A DNA stretch of 64,000 nt from Cellulosimicrobium terreum (GTDB lineage Bacteria; Actinomycetota; Actinomycetes; Actinomycetales; Cellulomonadaceae): positions 248,001 through 312,000 of the forward strand of contig JACYFD010000005.1 of assembly GCA_014803435.1 (NCBI GenBank), given 5' to 3'. The translations under genes were made by a program, and so were the position numbers. The notes under the pieces were generated by a model. The model was given only the letters and a program-made list of their open reading frames with translations, had not been told where the DNA came from and ran no database searches. Shown in pieces: positions 53,161 to 64,000 of this stretch. Every line of letters begins with the position of its first letter. Within the stretch, counting starts at the first letter, position 1.

Positions 53161-54360
53161 TCACACGGCGGACTGCAGGTCCCCGACGCGGTCCGTGCGC
53201 TCCCACGTGAACCCGGGCAGCTCGCGACCGAAGTGCCCGTAGGCGGCCGTCTGCGCGTACACGGGCCGCAGCAGGTCCAGGTCGCGGATGATCGCGGCCG
53301 GGCGCAGGTCGAACACCTCGCGGATCGCGGCCGTGATGCGCTCGACCGGGGCCGTCTCGGTGCCGAACGTCTCGACGTACAGGCCGACCGGATGCGCCTT
53401 GCCGATCGCGTACGCGACCTGCACCTCGCAGCGCCGCGCGAGGCCCGCCGCGACGACGTTCTTCGCGACCCACCGCATCGCGTACGCGGCCGAGCGGTCC
53501 ACCTTCGACGGGTCCTTGCCGGAGAACGCGCCTCCGCCGTGGCGGGCCATGCCGCCGTAGGTGTCGACGATGATCTTGCGCCCCGTCAGGCCGGCGTCGC
53601 CCTGCGGGCCGCCGATGACGAACGTGCCCGTCGGGTTGACGATGAGGCGCGTGCCGCGCGTGTCCAGGTCGACGCCTGCCGCGGTGAGCACGGGCGCGAC
53701 GACCTCGTCGGCGACCTCACGGCGCAACGACTCCTGCACCACGTCCGGGTCGTGCTGCGTCGAGAGCACGACCGTGTCGAGGCTGACCGCGCGGTCCCCG
53801 TCGTACCCGATGGTGACCTGGGTCTTGCCGTCCGGGCGCAGCCCGGCCACGGAACCGTCGCGGCGCACCTGCGCCAGGCGCTCGGCGAGCCGGTGCGCGA
53901 GCCACACGGGCAGCGGCATGAGGCTCGCCGTGTCGTCGCTCGCGTACCCGAACATCAGGCCCTGGTCGCCCGCACCCTGCAGGTCCAGCGGGTCCTGGCC
54001 CGACGCCGCGTCGTCACGCTCCTCGAGGCTCTTGTCCACGCCCTGCGCGATGTCGGGCGACTGCTGGCCGATGGACACCGACACACCGCACGAGTCGCCG
54101 TCGAACCCGATCGCCGACGACGTGTACCCGATGCGGCGCACCACGTCCCGCACGATCTGCGGGATCTCGACGTACGCGTCCGTGGTGACCTCGCCGGCGA
54201 CGTGCACCAGGCCCGTCGTGACCATCGTCTCCACGGCGACGCGCGACGCCGGGTCCTGCGTCAGGAGGGCGTCGAGGATCGAGTCGGAGATCTGGTCACA
54301 GACCTTGTCCGGATGACCCTCGGTGACCGACTCGGACGTGAAGAGACGCAGATCTGCCAT
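53161..54360 (-). CDS. metK: S-adenosylmethionine synthetase
   Basis: Makes SAM from methionine and ATP. The 399 residues include [20 protein letters not shown] at the start (ATP-binding His and metal-binding Asp), [13 protein letters not shown], the [18 protein letters not shown] loop near 255 and the conserved C-terminal half. ATG 54360 is chosen over the longer frame because conservation begins there and TACGCT (54373-54368) ends seven bases upstream: a leaderless start. No SAM riboswitch is present. It lies 61 bases after coaBC, so it has its own promoter within the cluster. Confidence 0.97.
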   Translation of the reverse strand: MADLRLFTSESVTEGHPDKVCDQISDSILDALLTQDPASRVAVETMVTTGLVHVAGEVTTDAYVEIPQIVRDVVRRIGYTSSAIGFDGDSCGVSVSIGQQSPDIAQGVDKSLEERDDAASGQDPLDLQGAGDQGLMFGYASDDTASLMPLPVWLAHRLAERLAQVRRDGSVAGLRPDGKTQVTIGYDGDRAVSLDTVVLSTQHDPDVVQESLRREVADEVVAPVLTAAGVDLDTRGTRLIVNPTGTFVIGGPQGDAGLTGRKIIVDTYGGMARHGGGAFSGKDPSKVDRSAAYAMRWVAKNVVAAGLARRCEVQVAYAIGKAHPVGLYVETFGTETAPVERITAAIREVFDLRPAAIIRDLDLLRPVYAQTAAYGHFGRELPGFTWERTDRVGDLQSAV

Positions 54361-54367
54361 GGCGGAC

Positions 54368-54373
54368 AGCGTA
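54368..54373 (-). promoter_or_regulatory. -10 element for leaderless metK mRNA
   Basis: TACGCT on the minus strand, seven bases before the metK ATG; TTTCCG (54396-54391) 17 bases upstream is a weak -35. Confidence 0.5.
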
Positions 54374-54421
54374 CTGTCTTGCGTGGTGAACGGAAACATC
54401 CGCCAGTCGAGACGACGAAGA

Positions 54422-55657
54422 TCACCCGCTGTCGCGGCCACCGACCTTGACGACGACGTCCCACACCGCGTCCGCGACCTCACGCTTGGACCCGCTCGCC
54501 CGCGCCACGACGTCCCCGGCACCGTCGAGCACCGTCACGTCGTTCGTCGTCGTGCCGAAACCGCGCCCCCCGCCCACGGCGTTGACCACCAGGAGGTCGG
54601 CCCCCTTGCGACGCGCCTTGGCGCGACCGTGGTCCAGGACGTCGCCCGACGCGTCGCCCGTCTCCGCCGCGAACCCCACGACGACCTGCCCGGGCCGCAG
54701 CCGGTCGTGCGCGAGCTCGGCCAGCACGTCCGGGTTCTCCACCAGCGCGATCGGCACCGGCTCGCTGCCGGCGACCTTCTTGATCTTGGCGCCAGGCACC
54801 TGCGCCGGGCGGAAGTCGGCCACCGCCGCGGCCATGACGACCACGTCGGCGCCCGCGGCCGCGGCGCGCACGGCGTCGCGCAGCTGCGCGGTCGACTCGA
54901 CCTCCACGACCTCGTCCGCCGCGGCGTCCGGCACCGGCACGCTCACGTTCGCCGCGACGAGCGTCACGTGGGCGCCACGCTCGCGCGCCGCCCGCGCGAG
55001 CGCCACGCCCTGGCGCCCGCTCGACCGGTTGCCGATGAAGCGCACCGGGTCGATCGGCTCGCGCGTCCCGCCGGCGGAGACCACGACCCGGCGGCCCGCG
55101 AGGTCCTGCGCGGCCGCGGCCGGCACCTGCGCACGCGCGGCGACGTCCAGCGCCGCACGGGCGATCTCCTCCGGCTCCGGCAGCCTGCCCGGCCCGGTGT
55201 CCGAGCCCGTCAGCCGACCCGACGCGGGCTCGATCACGTGCACGCCGCGGGCACGCAGGGTCGCGACGTTCGCGACGGTCGCGGGGTGCTCCCACATCTC
55301 CGTGTGCATCGCCGGTGCCATCACCACGGGGCAGCGCGCCGTGAGGAGCGTGGACGTCAGGAGGTCGTCCGCACGGCCCGTCGCCGCCCGCGACAGCAGG
55401 TCCGCCGTCGCCGGCGCGACGACCACGAGGTCCGCGCCCTGGCCGAGCGCCACGTGCGGGACGTGCTCGACGTCGTCGAACACCTGGTCCGTCGCCGGCT
55501 CGCCCGACAACGCCTCCCAGGTGGGTGCACCGACGAACCGCAGCGCCGCCGCGGTCGGCACGACACGCACCGCGTGACCCTGCTCGCGCAGCAGTCGCAG
55601 CAGCAGCACCGCCTTGTAGGCCGCGACGCCGCCGCTGACCCCGAGCACGATCCGCAT
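54422..55657 (-). CDS. coaBC: Phosphopantothenoylcysteine decarboxylase / phosphopantothenate-cysteine ligase
   Basis: Bifunctional enzyme of coenzyme A synthesis. The N-terminal FMN-dependent CoaC domain (residues about 1-180: [50 protein letters not shown]) decarboxylates; the C-terminal CoaB domain (about 190-400: [35 protein letters not shown]) ligates cysteine. Residues for both steps are in place at this level. The ATG is preceded by GGGGACCAGG. It lies 70 bases after rpoZ, in the order usual for actinobacteria. Confidence 0.96.
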   Translation of the reverse strand: MRIVLGVSGGVAAYKAVLLLRLLREQGHAVRVVPTAAALRFVGAPTWEALSGEPATDQVFDDVEHVPHVALGQGADLVVVAPATADLLSRAATGRADDLLTSTLLTARCPVVMAPAMHTEMWEHPATVANVATLRARGVHVIEPASGRLTGSDTGPGRLPEPEEIARAALDVAARAQVPAAAAQDLAGRRVVVSAGGTREPIDPVRFIGNRSSGRQGVALARAARERGAHVTLVAANVSVPVPDAAADEVVEVESTAQLRDAVRAAAAGADVVVMAAAVADFRPAQVPGAKIKKVAGSEPVPIALVENPDVLAELAHDRLRPGQVVVGFAAETGDASGDVLDHGRAKARRKGADLLVVNAVGGGRGFGTTTNDVTVLDGAGDVVARASGSKREVADAVWDVVVKVGGRDSG

Positions 55658-55727
55658 CCTGGTCCCCGTCCCTGGGTGGTGGTGCACGAACGCCGCGCCC
55701 CGCAGACGGGGCGCGGCGCGGCGGACG

Positions 55728-56009
55728 TCAGTCCTGCGAGCCCTCCGGGCTCTCGTCGGCCTGGATCGTCAGGAGGCCGGCGTTGATCTCCCGCATGGAG
55801 ATCGACAGCGGCTTCTCCTGGTTGCGCGTCTCGAGCAGCGGGCCGACGTTCTCCAGCAGGCCCTCGCTCAGCTGCGAGTAGTACGCGTTGATCTGACGGG
55901 CACGCTTCGCGGAGTAGATGACCAGCGCGTACTTCGAGTCGACGTGCTCGAGCAGGTCGTCGATCGGCGGGTCGGTGATGCCCTCGGGGGCGGCGACGGT
56001 TCCGGACAC
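55728..56009 (-). CDS. rpoZ: RNA polymerase omega subunit
   Basis: Small RNA polymerase subunit that helps beta-prime folding. The 93 residues contain the conserved [38 protein letters not shown] helix pair and the [16 protein letters not shown] segment. The GTG start has GGAG six bases upstream and matches where conservation begins. The C-terminal tail ([10 protein letters not shown]) is acidic. It follows gmk by 157 bases. Confidence 0.95.
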   Translation of the reverse strand: MSGTVAAPEGITDPPIDDLLEHVDSKYALVIYSAKRARQINAYYSQLSEGLLENVGPLLETRNQEKPLSISMREINAGLLTIQADESPEGSQD

Positions 56010-56166
56010 AGTTCGCTCCGTGGGGTTCTCGGGTTCCTGCAACCGGAGGCTGCAGCTGATCGGGTGGTGAGGCTCGGCGCGGCTGCCCGGCGGCGAGGTT
56101 CGGCGGCAACGTTCCGAGCCTGCCGAAGGCACCCGCCAGGGCGCACCGACTGACCAGTCTACTCCG

Positions 56167-56814
56167 TCAGAGCCGCACGGCGGCGTCAGGCGCGACGGGG
56201 CGCGGTTCGAGTCCCATGACGCGCACCAGCTCGTCCGTGGCGCGGTGCACCTCGTCGTTCACGATCACGTGGTCGAACTCCGCCTCGGCCGCGAGCTCCA
56301 CGCGCGCCGTCGCGAGCCGACGGGCACGCTCCTCCGCATCCTCCGTGCCACGACCGACGAGGCGGCGCTCGAGCTCGTCCCAGCTCGGCGGGGCGAGGAA
56401 CACGAAGCGGGCCTCCGGCATGGACGCCCGCACCTGGCGCGCGCCCTGCAGGTCGATCTCCAGGAGCGCGGGCACACCTGCGGCGAGCTTCTCGTCGACC
56501 GCACGGCGCGGCGTGCCGTAGCTGTTGCGCCCGTGCACGACCGCCCACTCCAGCAGCTCGTGCTCCGACACCATCCGCGCGAACTCGTCCGGCCCGACGA
56601 ACAGGTAGTGGACGCCGTCCTCCTCGCCCGGCCGCGGGCCGCGCGTCGTCGCCGACACCGACAGCCAGACCTCCGGGTAGCGGGCGCGGATGTCGGCCGA
56701 CACCGTGCCCTTGCCGACGGCGGTCGGTCCGGCGAGGACCGTCAGTCGCGCCGGCTGCACGGAACCGTGGTCCGCAGGGACCGACGCGGGTGGTAGCGCG
56801 GAAATGTCAGCCAA
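56167..56814 (-). CDS. gmk: Guanylate kinase
   Basis: Phosphorylates GMP to GDP using ATP. The conserved core begins at [20 protein letters not shown] (Walker A) and includes [21 protein letters not shown] and [25 protein letters not shown]; the lid is [18 protein letters not shown]. The start is uncertain. TTG 56814 overlaps the end of mihF and follows GAGAGG closely; GTG 56760, just before the core, would give 197 residues, nearer the usual length. The mihF-gmk order is conserved in actinobacteria. Confidence 0.94.
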   Translation of the reverse strand: MADISALPPASVPADHGSVQPARLTVLAGPTAVGKGTVSADIRARYPEVWLSVSATTRGPRPGEEDGVHYLFVGPDEFARMVSEHELLEWAVVHGRNSYGTPRRAVDEKLAAGVPALLEIDLQGARQVRASMPEARFVFLAPPSWDELERRLVGRGTEDAEERARRLATARVELAAEAEFDHVIVNDEVHRATDELVRVMGLEPRPVAPDAAVRL

Positions 56815-57115
56815 ACCTCTCGATGAGGGCCGCGGACTGGTGGGGTCCCAGGCCGCGGACACGACGCGTCTCGGCGATCCCGATCTCCTCCATGATCGCC
56901 CGAGCCTTCACCTTACCCACCCCGGGCAGGGACTCCAGCAACGCGACGACCTTGAGCTTGCCGATCATGTCGTCCGTCGCGCCGCGCTCGATGACCTCCT
57001 TGAGCGAGCCCTGGGAGTACTTGAGCCGGTTCTTCACCTCGGCGCGGACCCGGCGCGCCTCCGCGGCCTTCTCGAGCGCCGCCGCGCGCTGTTCCGGGGT
57101 CAGGGATGGAAGTGC
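56807..57115 (-). CDS. mihF: Integration host factor, actinobacterial type
   Basis: A 102-residue nucleoid-associated protein (mIHF/sIHF) that binds DNA and affects supercoiling, unrelated in fold to enterobacterial IHF. The [31 protein letters not shown] start, the helix-two-turn-helix [22 protein letters not shown] and the end [19 protein letters not shown] match Streptomyces sIHF nearly throughout. GTG 57115 is chosen to match family starts; GTG 57127 adds four residues. The end overlaps the likely gmk start. Confidence 0.96.
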   Translation of the reverse strand, partial: ALPSLTPEQRAAALEKAAEARRVRAEVKNRLKYSQGSLKEVIERGATDDMIGKLKVVALLESLPGVGKVKARAIMEEIGIAETRRVRGLGPHQSAALIERFG

Positions 57116-57228
57116 CACGAAAGTCACCTACTCGTCGTCAGGCGGATGAACCCGAAGCACCGGCCGCCGCCGCCGCGCGACCTCCGACAGGCGGAGGACC
57201 AGCGGTGACGCACCGGGCCGATCCCCTG

Positions 57229-57257
57229 AACGTAGCGACGCCGAGCCGTGCAGGCAA
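57229..57257 (-). promoter_or_regulatory. Sigma70-type promoter of the mihF operon
   Basis: On the minus strand, TTGCCT (57257-57252) and TACGTT (57234-57229) are exactly 17 bases apart. Transcription would start near 57222, about 107 bases before mihF. Confidence 0.6.
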
Positions 57258-57283
57258 CGACTGACGCCCGCGCGTCGCCCCCG

Positions 57284-58177
57284 TCACACCGCGACGAGGC
57301 GCCCCACGAGACGGTCCCGGACCTGCGACGTCACCCCGCACGCGGCCAGATAGCCGTCGACCGAGCCGTGCTCGTGGGCCGCGAGCTCCCACGCTGAGGT
57401 CAGGTAGTCGGGCTCCACCGAGAGCAGCGGGCCGAGGGTCGCAGGGTCCAGGCCCGGGATCGGCGGCAGGGTCGCCACGAGCCCGTCCGCCGCGGCCGCG
57501 CTCGCCAGGTACTCCACCATCCGGTCCTCGTCGCCCACGCCCACGACGTGCTGCACGAGCGCGACCACCCACCCGGTCCGGTCCTTCCCGGCCGAGCAGT
57601 GCACGACGCTCGCCCCCGGCGCGGACGCGACGTCGGCCAGGACCTGCCCGACGGCGGCCCGGATCCCCGGGTCCGTGACGAAGCTCGCGTACACGCCGAC
57701 CATGAGGGTCCGGGCCACGCGTGCCGGGTCGGAGGACGCGACCAGGCGCGCGAGGAGCCCGCCGGGGTCGGCGGACACGACACCCGACCCGGACGCGCCG
57801 TCCTGCGCGCCCGCGGGCGTCGGCGTCGGGTTCATGCCGCGCCGCAGCACCGTGACGCCGCCCGGCACGGCGTCCGCCCCGTCGCGCGCCAGCTCGTCCT
57901 CGCCGCGCAGGTCCACGACCGTCGTCACCCCCAGGCCCGACAGCGCCGACTGCCCCTGCGGCGTCAGCCGCGACAGGCTCGCCGTGCGCAGCAGCACACC
58001 CGTCGCGAGCGGCGCGTCGTGCCCCCGCGGCACGGCGCGCCCGCCCACGTCGCGCGCGTTCCACGTGCCCGGCACCTCGAGCGCACCGGGAACCGCCACG
58101 ACCGCGGCGCCCGGTGGCGGGAGGACCGGCGTCGGTGCGGCGGACGGGACGGCGATCTTCTGGTCGGGTGCGCTCAT
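57284..58177 (-). CDS. Tyrosine-protein phosphatase (PtpB/LmPTP-like)
   Basis: A 297-residue phosphatase of the family that includes mycobacterial PtpB. The N-terminus has WNARDVGG, typical for this group. The P-loop HCSAGKDRTG gives the C-x5-R active site with Cys194 and Arg200; the DRTG ending also occurs in dual-specificity and phosphoinositide phosphatases. An insertion at about 110-135 is low in conservation. No signal peptide is clear. It stands between pyrF and mihF and does not belong to either pathway; the target is unknown. Confidence 0.88.
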   Translation of the reverse strand: MSAPDQKIAVPSAAPTPVLPPPGAAVVAVPGALEVPGTWNARDVGGRAVPRGHDAPLATGVLLRTASLSRLTPQGQSALSGLGVTTVVDLRGEDELARDGADAVPGGVTVLRRGMNPTPTPAGAQDGASGSGVVSADPGGLLARLVASSDPARVARTLMVGVYASFVTDPGIRAAVGQVLADVASAPGASVVHCSAGKDRTGWVVALVQHVVGVGDEDRMVEYLASAAAADGLVATLPPIPGLDPATLGPLLSVEPDYLTSAWELAAHEHGSVDGYLAACGVTSQVRDRLVGRLVAV

Positions 58178-58210
58178 GCGTGGCAGTCTCTCAGGCGCCC
58201 CCGCGCCGCG

Positions 58211-59115
58211 CTACGACCCGGTGGGACCGCGCAGGGCTGCCCGGGCCTCGTCCGTCGCGGCACGCGCCGCCGCGCGCAGCGCCGCGACGTCGGGCCCTGC
58301 GCGCAGCACGCCGCGGGAGCTGGAGGCGAGCACCTGGCGGCGCGCGTCGCCGAACACCGCGGCGAGCTCGGCGGCGCCGGCCCCCTGCGCACCGACGCCC
58401 GGCGCGAGCAGCGGCCCGTTCACCGCCGCCAGGTCCGTGCCCGTGCGGGCCGCGGCGTCGCCGACGGTCGCGCCGACGACGAGCCCGATCGACCCGAGCG
58501 GGTCCGCGTCCGCGTTGATCGACGCCGCGTGCGCCGCCATGGTCGCGGCGACGCTGGCGCCCGGTGAGTCGGTGCCGCCGGCGCCACCGGCGTCGCCCGT
58601 GCCGCGGTCGGTGACCGTCCGGGCGTGCTGCACCTCGTGCCCCTCCTTGTTGGAGGTCAGGCACAGCACGAACAGGCCCCGGCCCGAGGACAGCGCGAGG
58701 TCGACCGCCGGCCCGAGGGACCCGAACCCGAGGTACGGGGACACCGTCAGGGCGTCCCCCGCGAGCGGCGAGCCGTCCCGGAGGAACGCCTCGGCGTACG
58801 CGCCCATCGTCGAGCCGATGTCGCCGCGCTTGGCGTCGACGACGACGAGCGTCCCGGCAGCCCGGGCCGCGGCGATGACGTCCTCGAGCGCGGCGACGCC
58901 GCGTGACCCGTGCCGCTCGAAGAACGCCGCCTGCGGCTTCACCGCGGCCACCCGCCCGCCGACGGCCTCCACGACCCGCAGGCCGAACGTGCGCAGGCCC
59001 TCGGCGTCGTCCGGCAGCCCCCAGGCCTCGAGGAGGCTCGCGTGCGGGTCGATGCCCACGCACAGGGGGCCGTGGTCGTCCATCGCGGCCGCGAGGCGCG
59101 CACCGAACGGCGCGG

Positions 59116-59119
<4 letters not shown>
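58211..59119 (-). CDS. pyrF: Orotidine 5'-phosphate decarboxylase
   Basis: Last step of UMP synthesis. The 302-residue protein is the longer actinobacterial (type 2) Pyr[18 protein letters not shown] at the start and the catalytic [22 protein letters not shown] (Lys and Asp of the DxKxxD set) near residue 95 are clear, and the phosphate-binding end contains [11 protein letters not shown]. The ATG overlaps the carB stop by four bases (ATGA). A Gly/Ala-rich insert lies near 178-190. Confidence 0.96.
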
Positions 59120-62454
<3,335 letters not shown>

Positions 62455-62457
62455 GGG

Positions 62458-63684
62458 TCAGTTCTCCTTGGTGGTCATGAGCTCGACGAAGCGGTCGAAG
62501 AGGTAGGCGGCGTCGTGGGGGCCGGCCGCCGCCTCCGGGTGGTACTGGACGGAGAAGGCGGGCAGGTCGAGGCACTGCAGCCCCTCGACCACCTGGTCGT
62601 TGAGGCCGACGTGGGAGACGACGACGCGCCCGTAGCGGCCGCCGTCGTGCGGGGCGATCGAGCCGGCGTCGCCGGACATGCCGTCCGTGGCGCCGGTCGC
62701 GGAGCCGATCGGCGCGTCGACGGCGAACCCGTGGTTGTGCGCCGTGACCTCGACCTTGCCGGTGCGACGGTCCATCACGGGCTGGTTGATGCCGCGGTGG
62801 CCGTAGGCGAGCTTGTACGTGCCGTACCCGAGCGCGCGCCCGAGGATCTGGTTGCCGAAGCAGATGCCGAAGAACGGGGTGCCGCGGTCCAGCACGCCGC
62901 GCAGGAGCTCGACCTCGTGCGTGGCCGCCGCCGGGTCGCCCGGGCCGTTGGAGAAGAACACCCCGTCGGGCGCGAGGGCCTCGATCTCCTCGATCGTGGT
63001 CGCGGCGGGGACGACGTGCACGCGCACCCCGCGCTCCGCGAGACGCTGCGGCGTCATGGACTTGATGCCGAGGTCGACGGCGACGACGGTCGCCACCTGC
63101 TCCGCGCCGTCGGGCACCGTGCCGGCGACGGGCTCCACCACGTACGCGACCTCGGTGCTGACCTCGCGCGCGAGGTCGGCACCCGACATGGCGGGCGCGG
63201 CCTTGACCTCGGCGACGAGGTCCTCGGTGGTGCGGGGGTACCCGTCGCGCACGAGCGCGTCACCGGAGAAGATGCCGGCACGCATCACGCCGAGCTCGCG
63301 CAGATGGCGCGTGAGGGCGCGCGTGTCGACGTCGCTGATGCCGACGACGCCCTGCTCGACGAGCTCGTCGTCCAGCGTGCGCACCGAGCGCCAGTTCGAC
63401 GGACGGCGCGCGGCGTCGCGCACGACGTAGCCGGCGACCCAGATCTGGCGCGACTCCGCGTCCTCGTCGTTGACGCCGGTGTTCCCGACGTGCGGGGCGG
63501 TCATCACGACGATCTGCCGGTGGTACGACGGGTCGGTGAGCGTCTCCTGGTAGCCGGTCATGCCGGTGTTGAAGACGATCTCACCCACGGTGGTGCCGCG
63601 GGCGCCGTACGCACGGCCGGCGTGGACCGTGCCGTCCTCGAGGACGAGCAGGGCCCGGTCGGGGGTGGGGTTCGTGGTGGTCAC
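62458..63684 (-). CDS. carA: Carbamoyl-phosphate synthase, small (glutaminase) subunit
   Basis: Glutamine amidotransferase subunit that supplies ammonia to CarB. The 408 residues begin with the small-subunit domain ([39 protein letters not shown]). The class I glutaminase domain follows: PGDP, the nucleophile region [13 protein letters not shown] and the late His-Glu in [13 protein letters not shown] Gly/Ser/Asp-rich insert near residues 335-350 is unusual. The start overlaps the upstream gene by four bases (ATGA). Confidence 0.96.
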   Translation of the reverse strand: MTTTNPTPDRALLVLEDGTVHAGRAYGARGTTVGEIVFNTGMTGYQETLTDPSYHRQIVVMTAPHVGNTGVNDEDAESRQIWVAGYVVRDAARRPSNWRSVRTLDDELVEQGVVGISDVDTRALTRHLRELGVMRAGIFSGDALVRDGYPRTTEDLVAEVKAAPAMSGADLAREVSTEVAYVVEPVAGTVPDGAEQVATVVAVDLGIKSMTPQRLAERGVRVHVVPAATTIEEIEALAPDGVFFSNGPGDPAAATHEVELLRGVLDRGTPFFGICFGNQILGRALGYGTYKLAYGHRGINQPVMDRRTGKVEVTAHNHGFAVDAPIGSATGATDGMSGDAGSIAPHDGGRYGRVVVSHVGLNDQVVEGLQCLDLPAFSVQYHPEAAAGPHDAAYLFDRFVELMTTKEN

Positions 63685-64000
63685 GAGTCCTCCTTGTCAG
63701 TCGGCCGGTCGGTCGGCAGTTCGGTCGGCGGTTCGGTCGGTGCACCCGCGGCGCTCGGCGGCGCCCCGGTTCGTCGGTCGGCGAGCTCGCCGACGGCGTC
63801 GAGCAGGCGGGCTACGTCGTCACGACGACGGGGCATGAGGCCGGTGTCCAGGCGCACGGGGTCGGGACCGGCGGGCGGCGCGCCGGCCGCGTCGGGATCG
63901 GCAGGAAGAGGCTCGACGGGGACGGACCAGGAGACGACGACGATCGCGTCCTTGCCGACGAACTTGCCGGCCATCCCGGGCGTGAGCCCCGCGCCGTCGA
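63681..64000 (-). CDS. C-terminal part of a PH-like membrane protein of the pyr operon
   Basis: The frame is open to the window edge, so only the last 106 residues are seen and the start is outside. [26 protein letters not shown] and a [21 protein letters not shown] segment are reminiscent of the PH-type membrane protein encoded just before carA in actinobacteria (Rv1382-like). The tail is low-complexity, with repeated PT/PP(T) units encoded by short CGGTCGG repeats near 63700-63735. It overlaps carA by four bases. Function is unknown. Confidence 0.65.
   Translation of the reverse strand, partial: DGAGLTPGMAGKFVGKDAIVVVSWSVPVEPLPADPDAAGAPPAGPDPVRLDTGLMPRRRDDVARLLDAVGELADRRTGAPPSAAGAPTEPPTELPTDRPTDKEDS

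Overview
The window is a GC-rich actinobacterial chromosome segment of about 60 closely packed protein genes. Lineage markers visible in the sequence are RbpA, GarA with an FtsR-type MerR regulator, the DUF881/small-basic-protein cluster, actinobacterial IHF (MihF), a helicase-dead PriA and a stand-alone polyprenol-phosphate mannose synthase. Gene content and order fit the order Micrococcales, perhaps a Cellulomonas relative; that placement is inference from family knowledge, not a database comparison. No rRNA, tRNA, CRISPR array or insertion sequence was recognised.

Left part (1-17.2 kb, mostly + strand): the 3' part of helY, a DUF3626 gene, an amidohydrolase, lnt-ppm1 (lipoprotein acylation and mannosyl donor synthesis) and, convergent to these, rbpA. 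A 379-base divergent spacer carries two sites resembling SigR/SigH thiol-stress promoters, one towards rbpA and one towards a flavin-dependent oxidoreductase/FMN reductase pair. Then come a SHOCT protein, a PPOX protein, putP, an AraC regulator with a VOC protein, a secreted hypothetical protein and a UvrA-like ABC ATPase.

Accessory stretch (17.2-26.8 kb): TPR protein, orphan Imm5-like protein, two DHFR-like proteins, an acetyltransferase, a small membrane protein starting on an AT-rich palindrome, a P-loop kinase-like protein, a tyrosine recombinase, a beta-propeller protein, a phospholipase D/cardiolipin synthase-like enzyme, a DUF2510 protein and an MBL-fold hydrolase.

Middle (26.8-38.8 kb): pyruvate carboxylase, then the conserved pgsA-DUF881-SBP-DUF881-garA-ftsR-nuclease-MerR cluster read right to left. 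gcvH, which sits before garA in mycobacteria, is absent. A DeaD-like RNA helicase with a 155-base leader runs the other way and ends in a strong terminator.

Right part (38.8-64 kb, nearly all - strand): a long housekeeping series read from the right edge. It runs carA-carB-pyrF (pyrimidines), a tyrosine phosphatase, mihF-gmk-rpoZ-coaBC-metK, priA-HAD-fmt-rsmB, hipBA and an acetyltransferase, rpe, an FMN riboswitch with ribD-ribE-ribBA-ribH (riboflavin), then hisE-hisG. Many genes are joined by ATGA or GTGA overlaps, implying long polycistronic mRNAs. The hipBA toxin-antitoxin pair, with three 25-base-spaced operator-like repeats, looks inserted between rsmB and rpe.

A recurring feature is a TANNNT hexamer 6-7 bases before a start codon with no ribosome binding site. 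This occurs at about 15 genes and points to widespread leaderless mRNAs; it was used to choose several starts.
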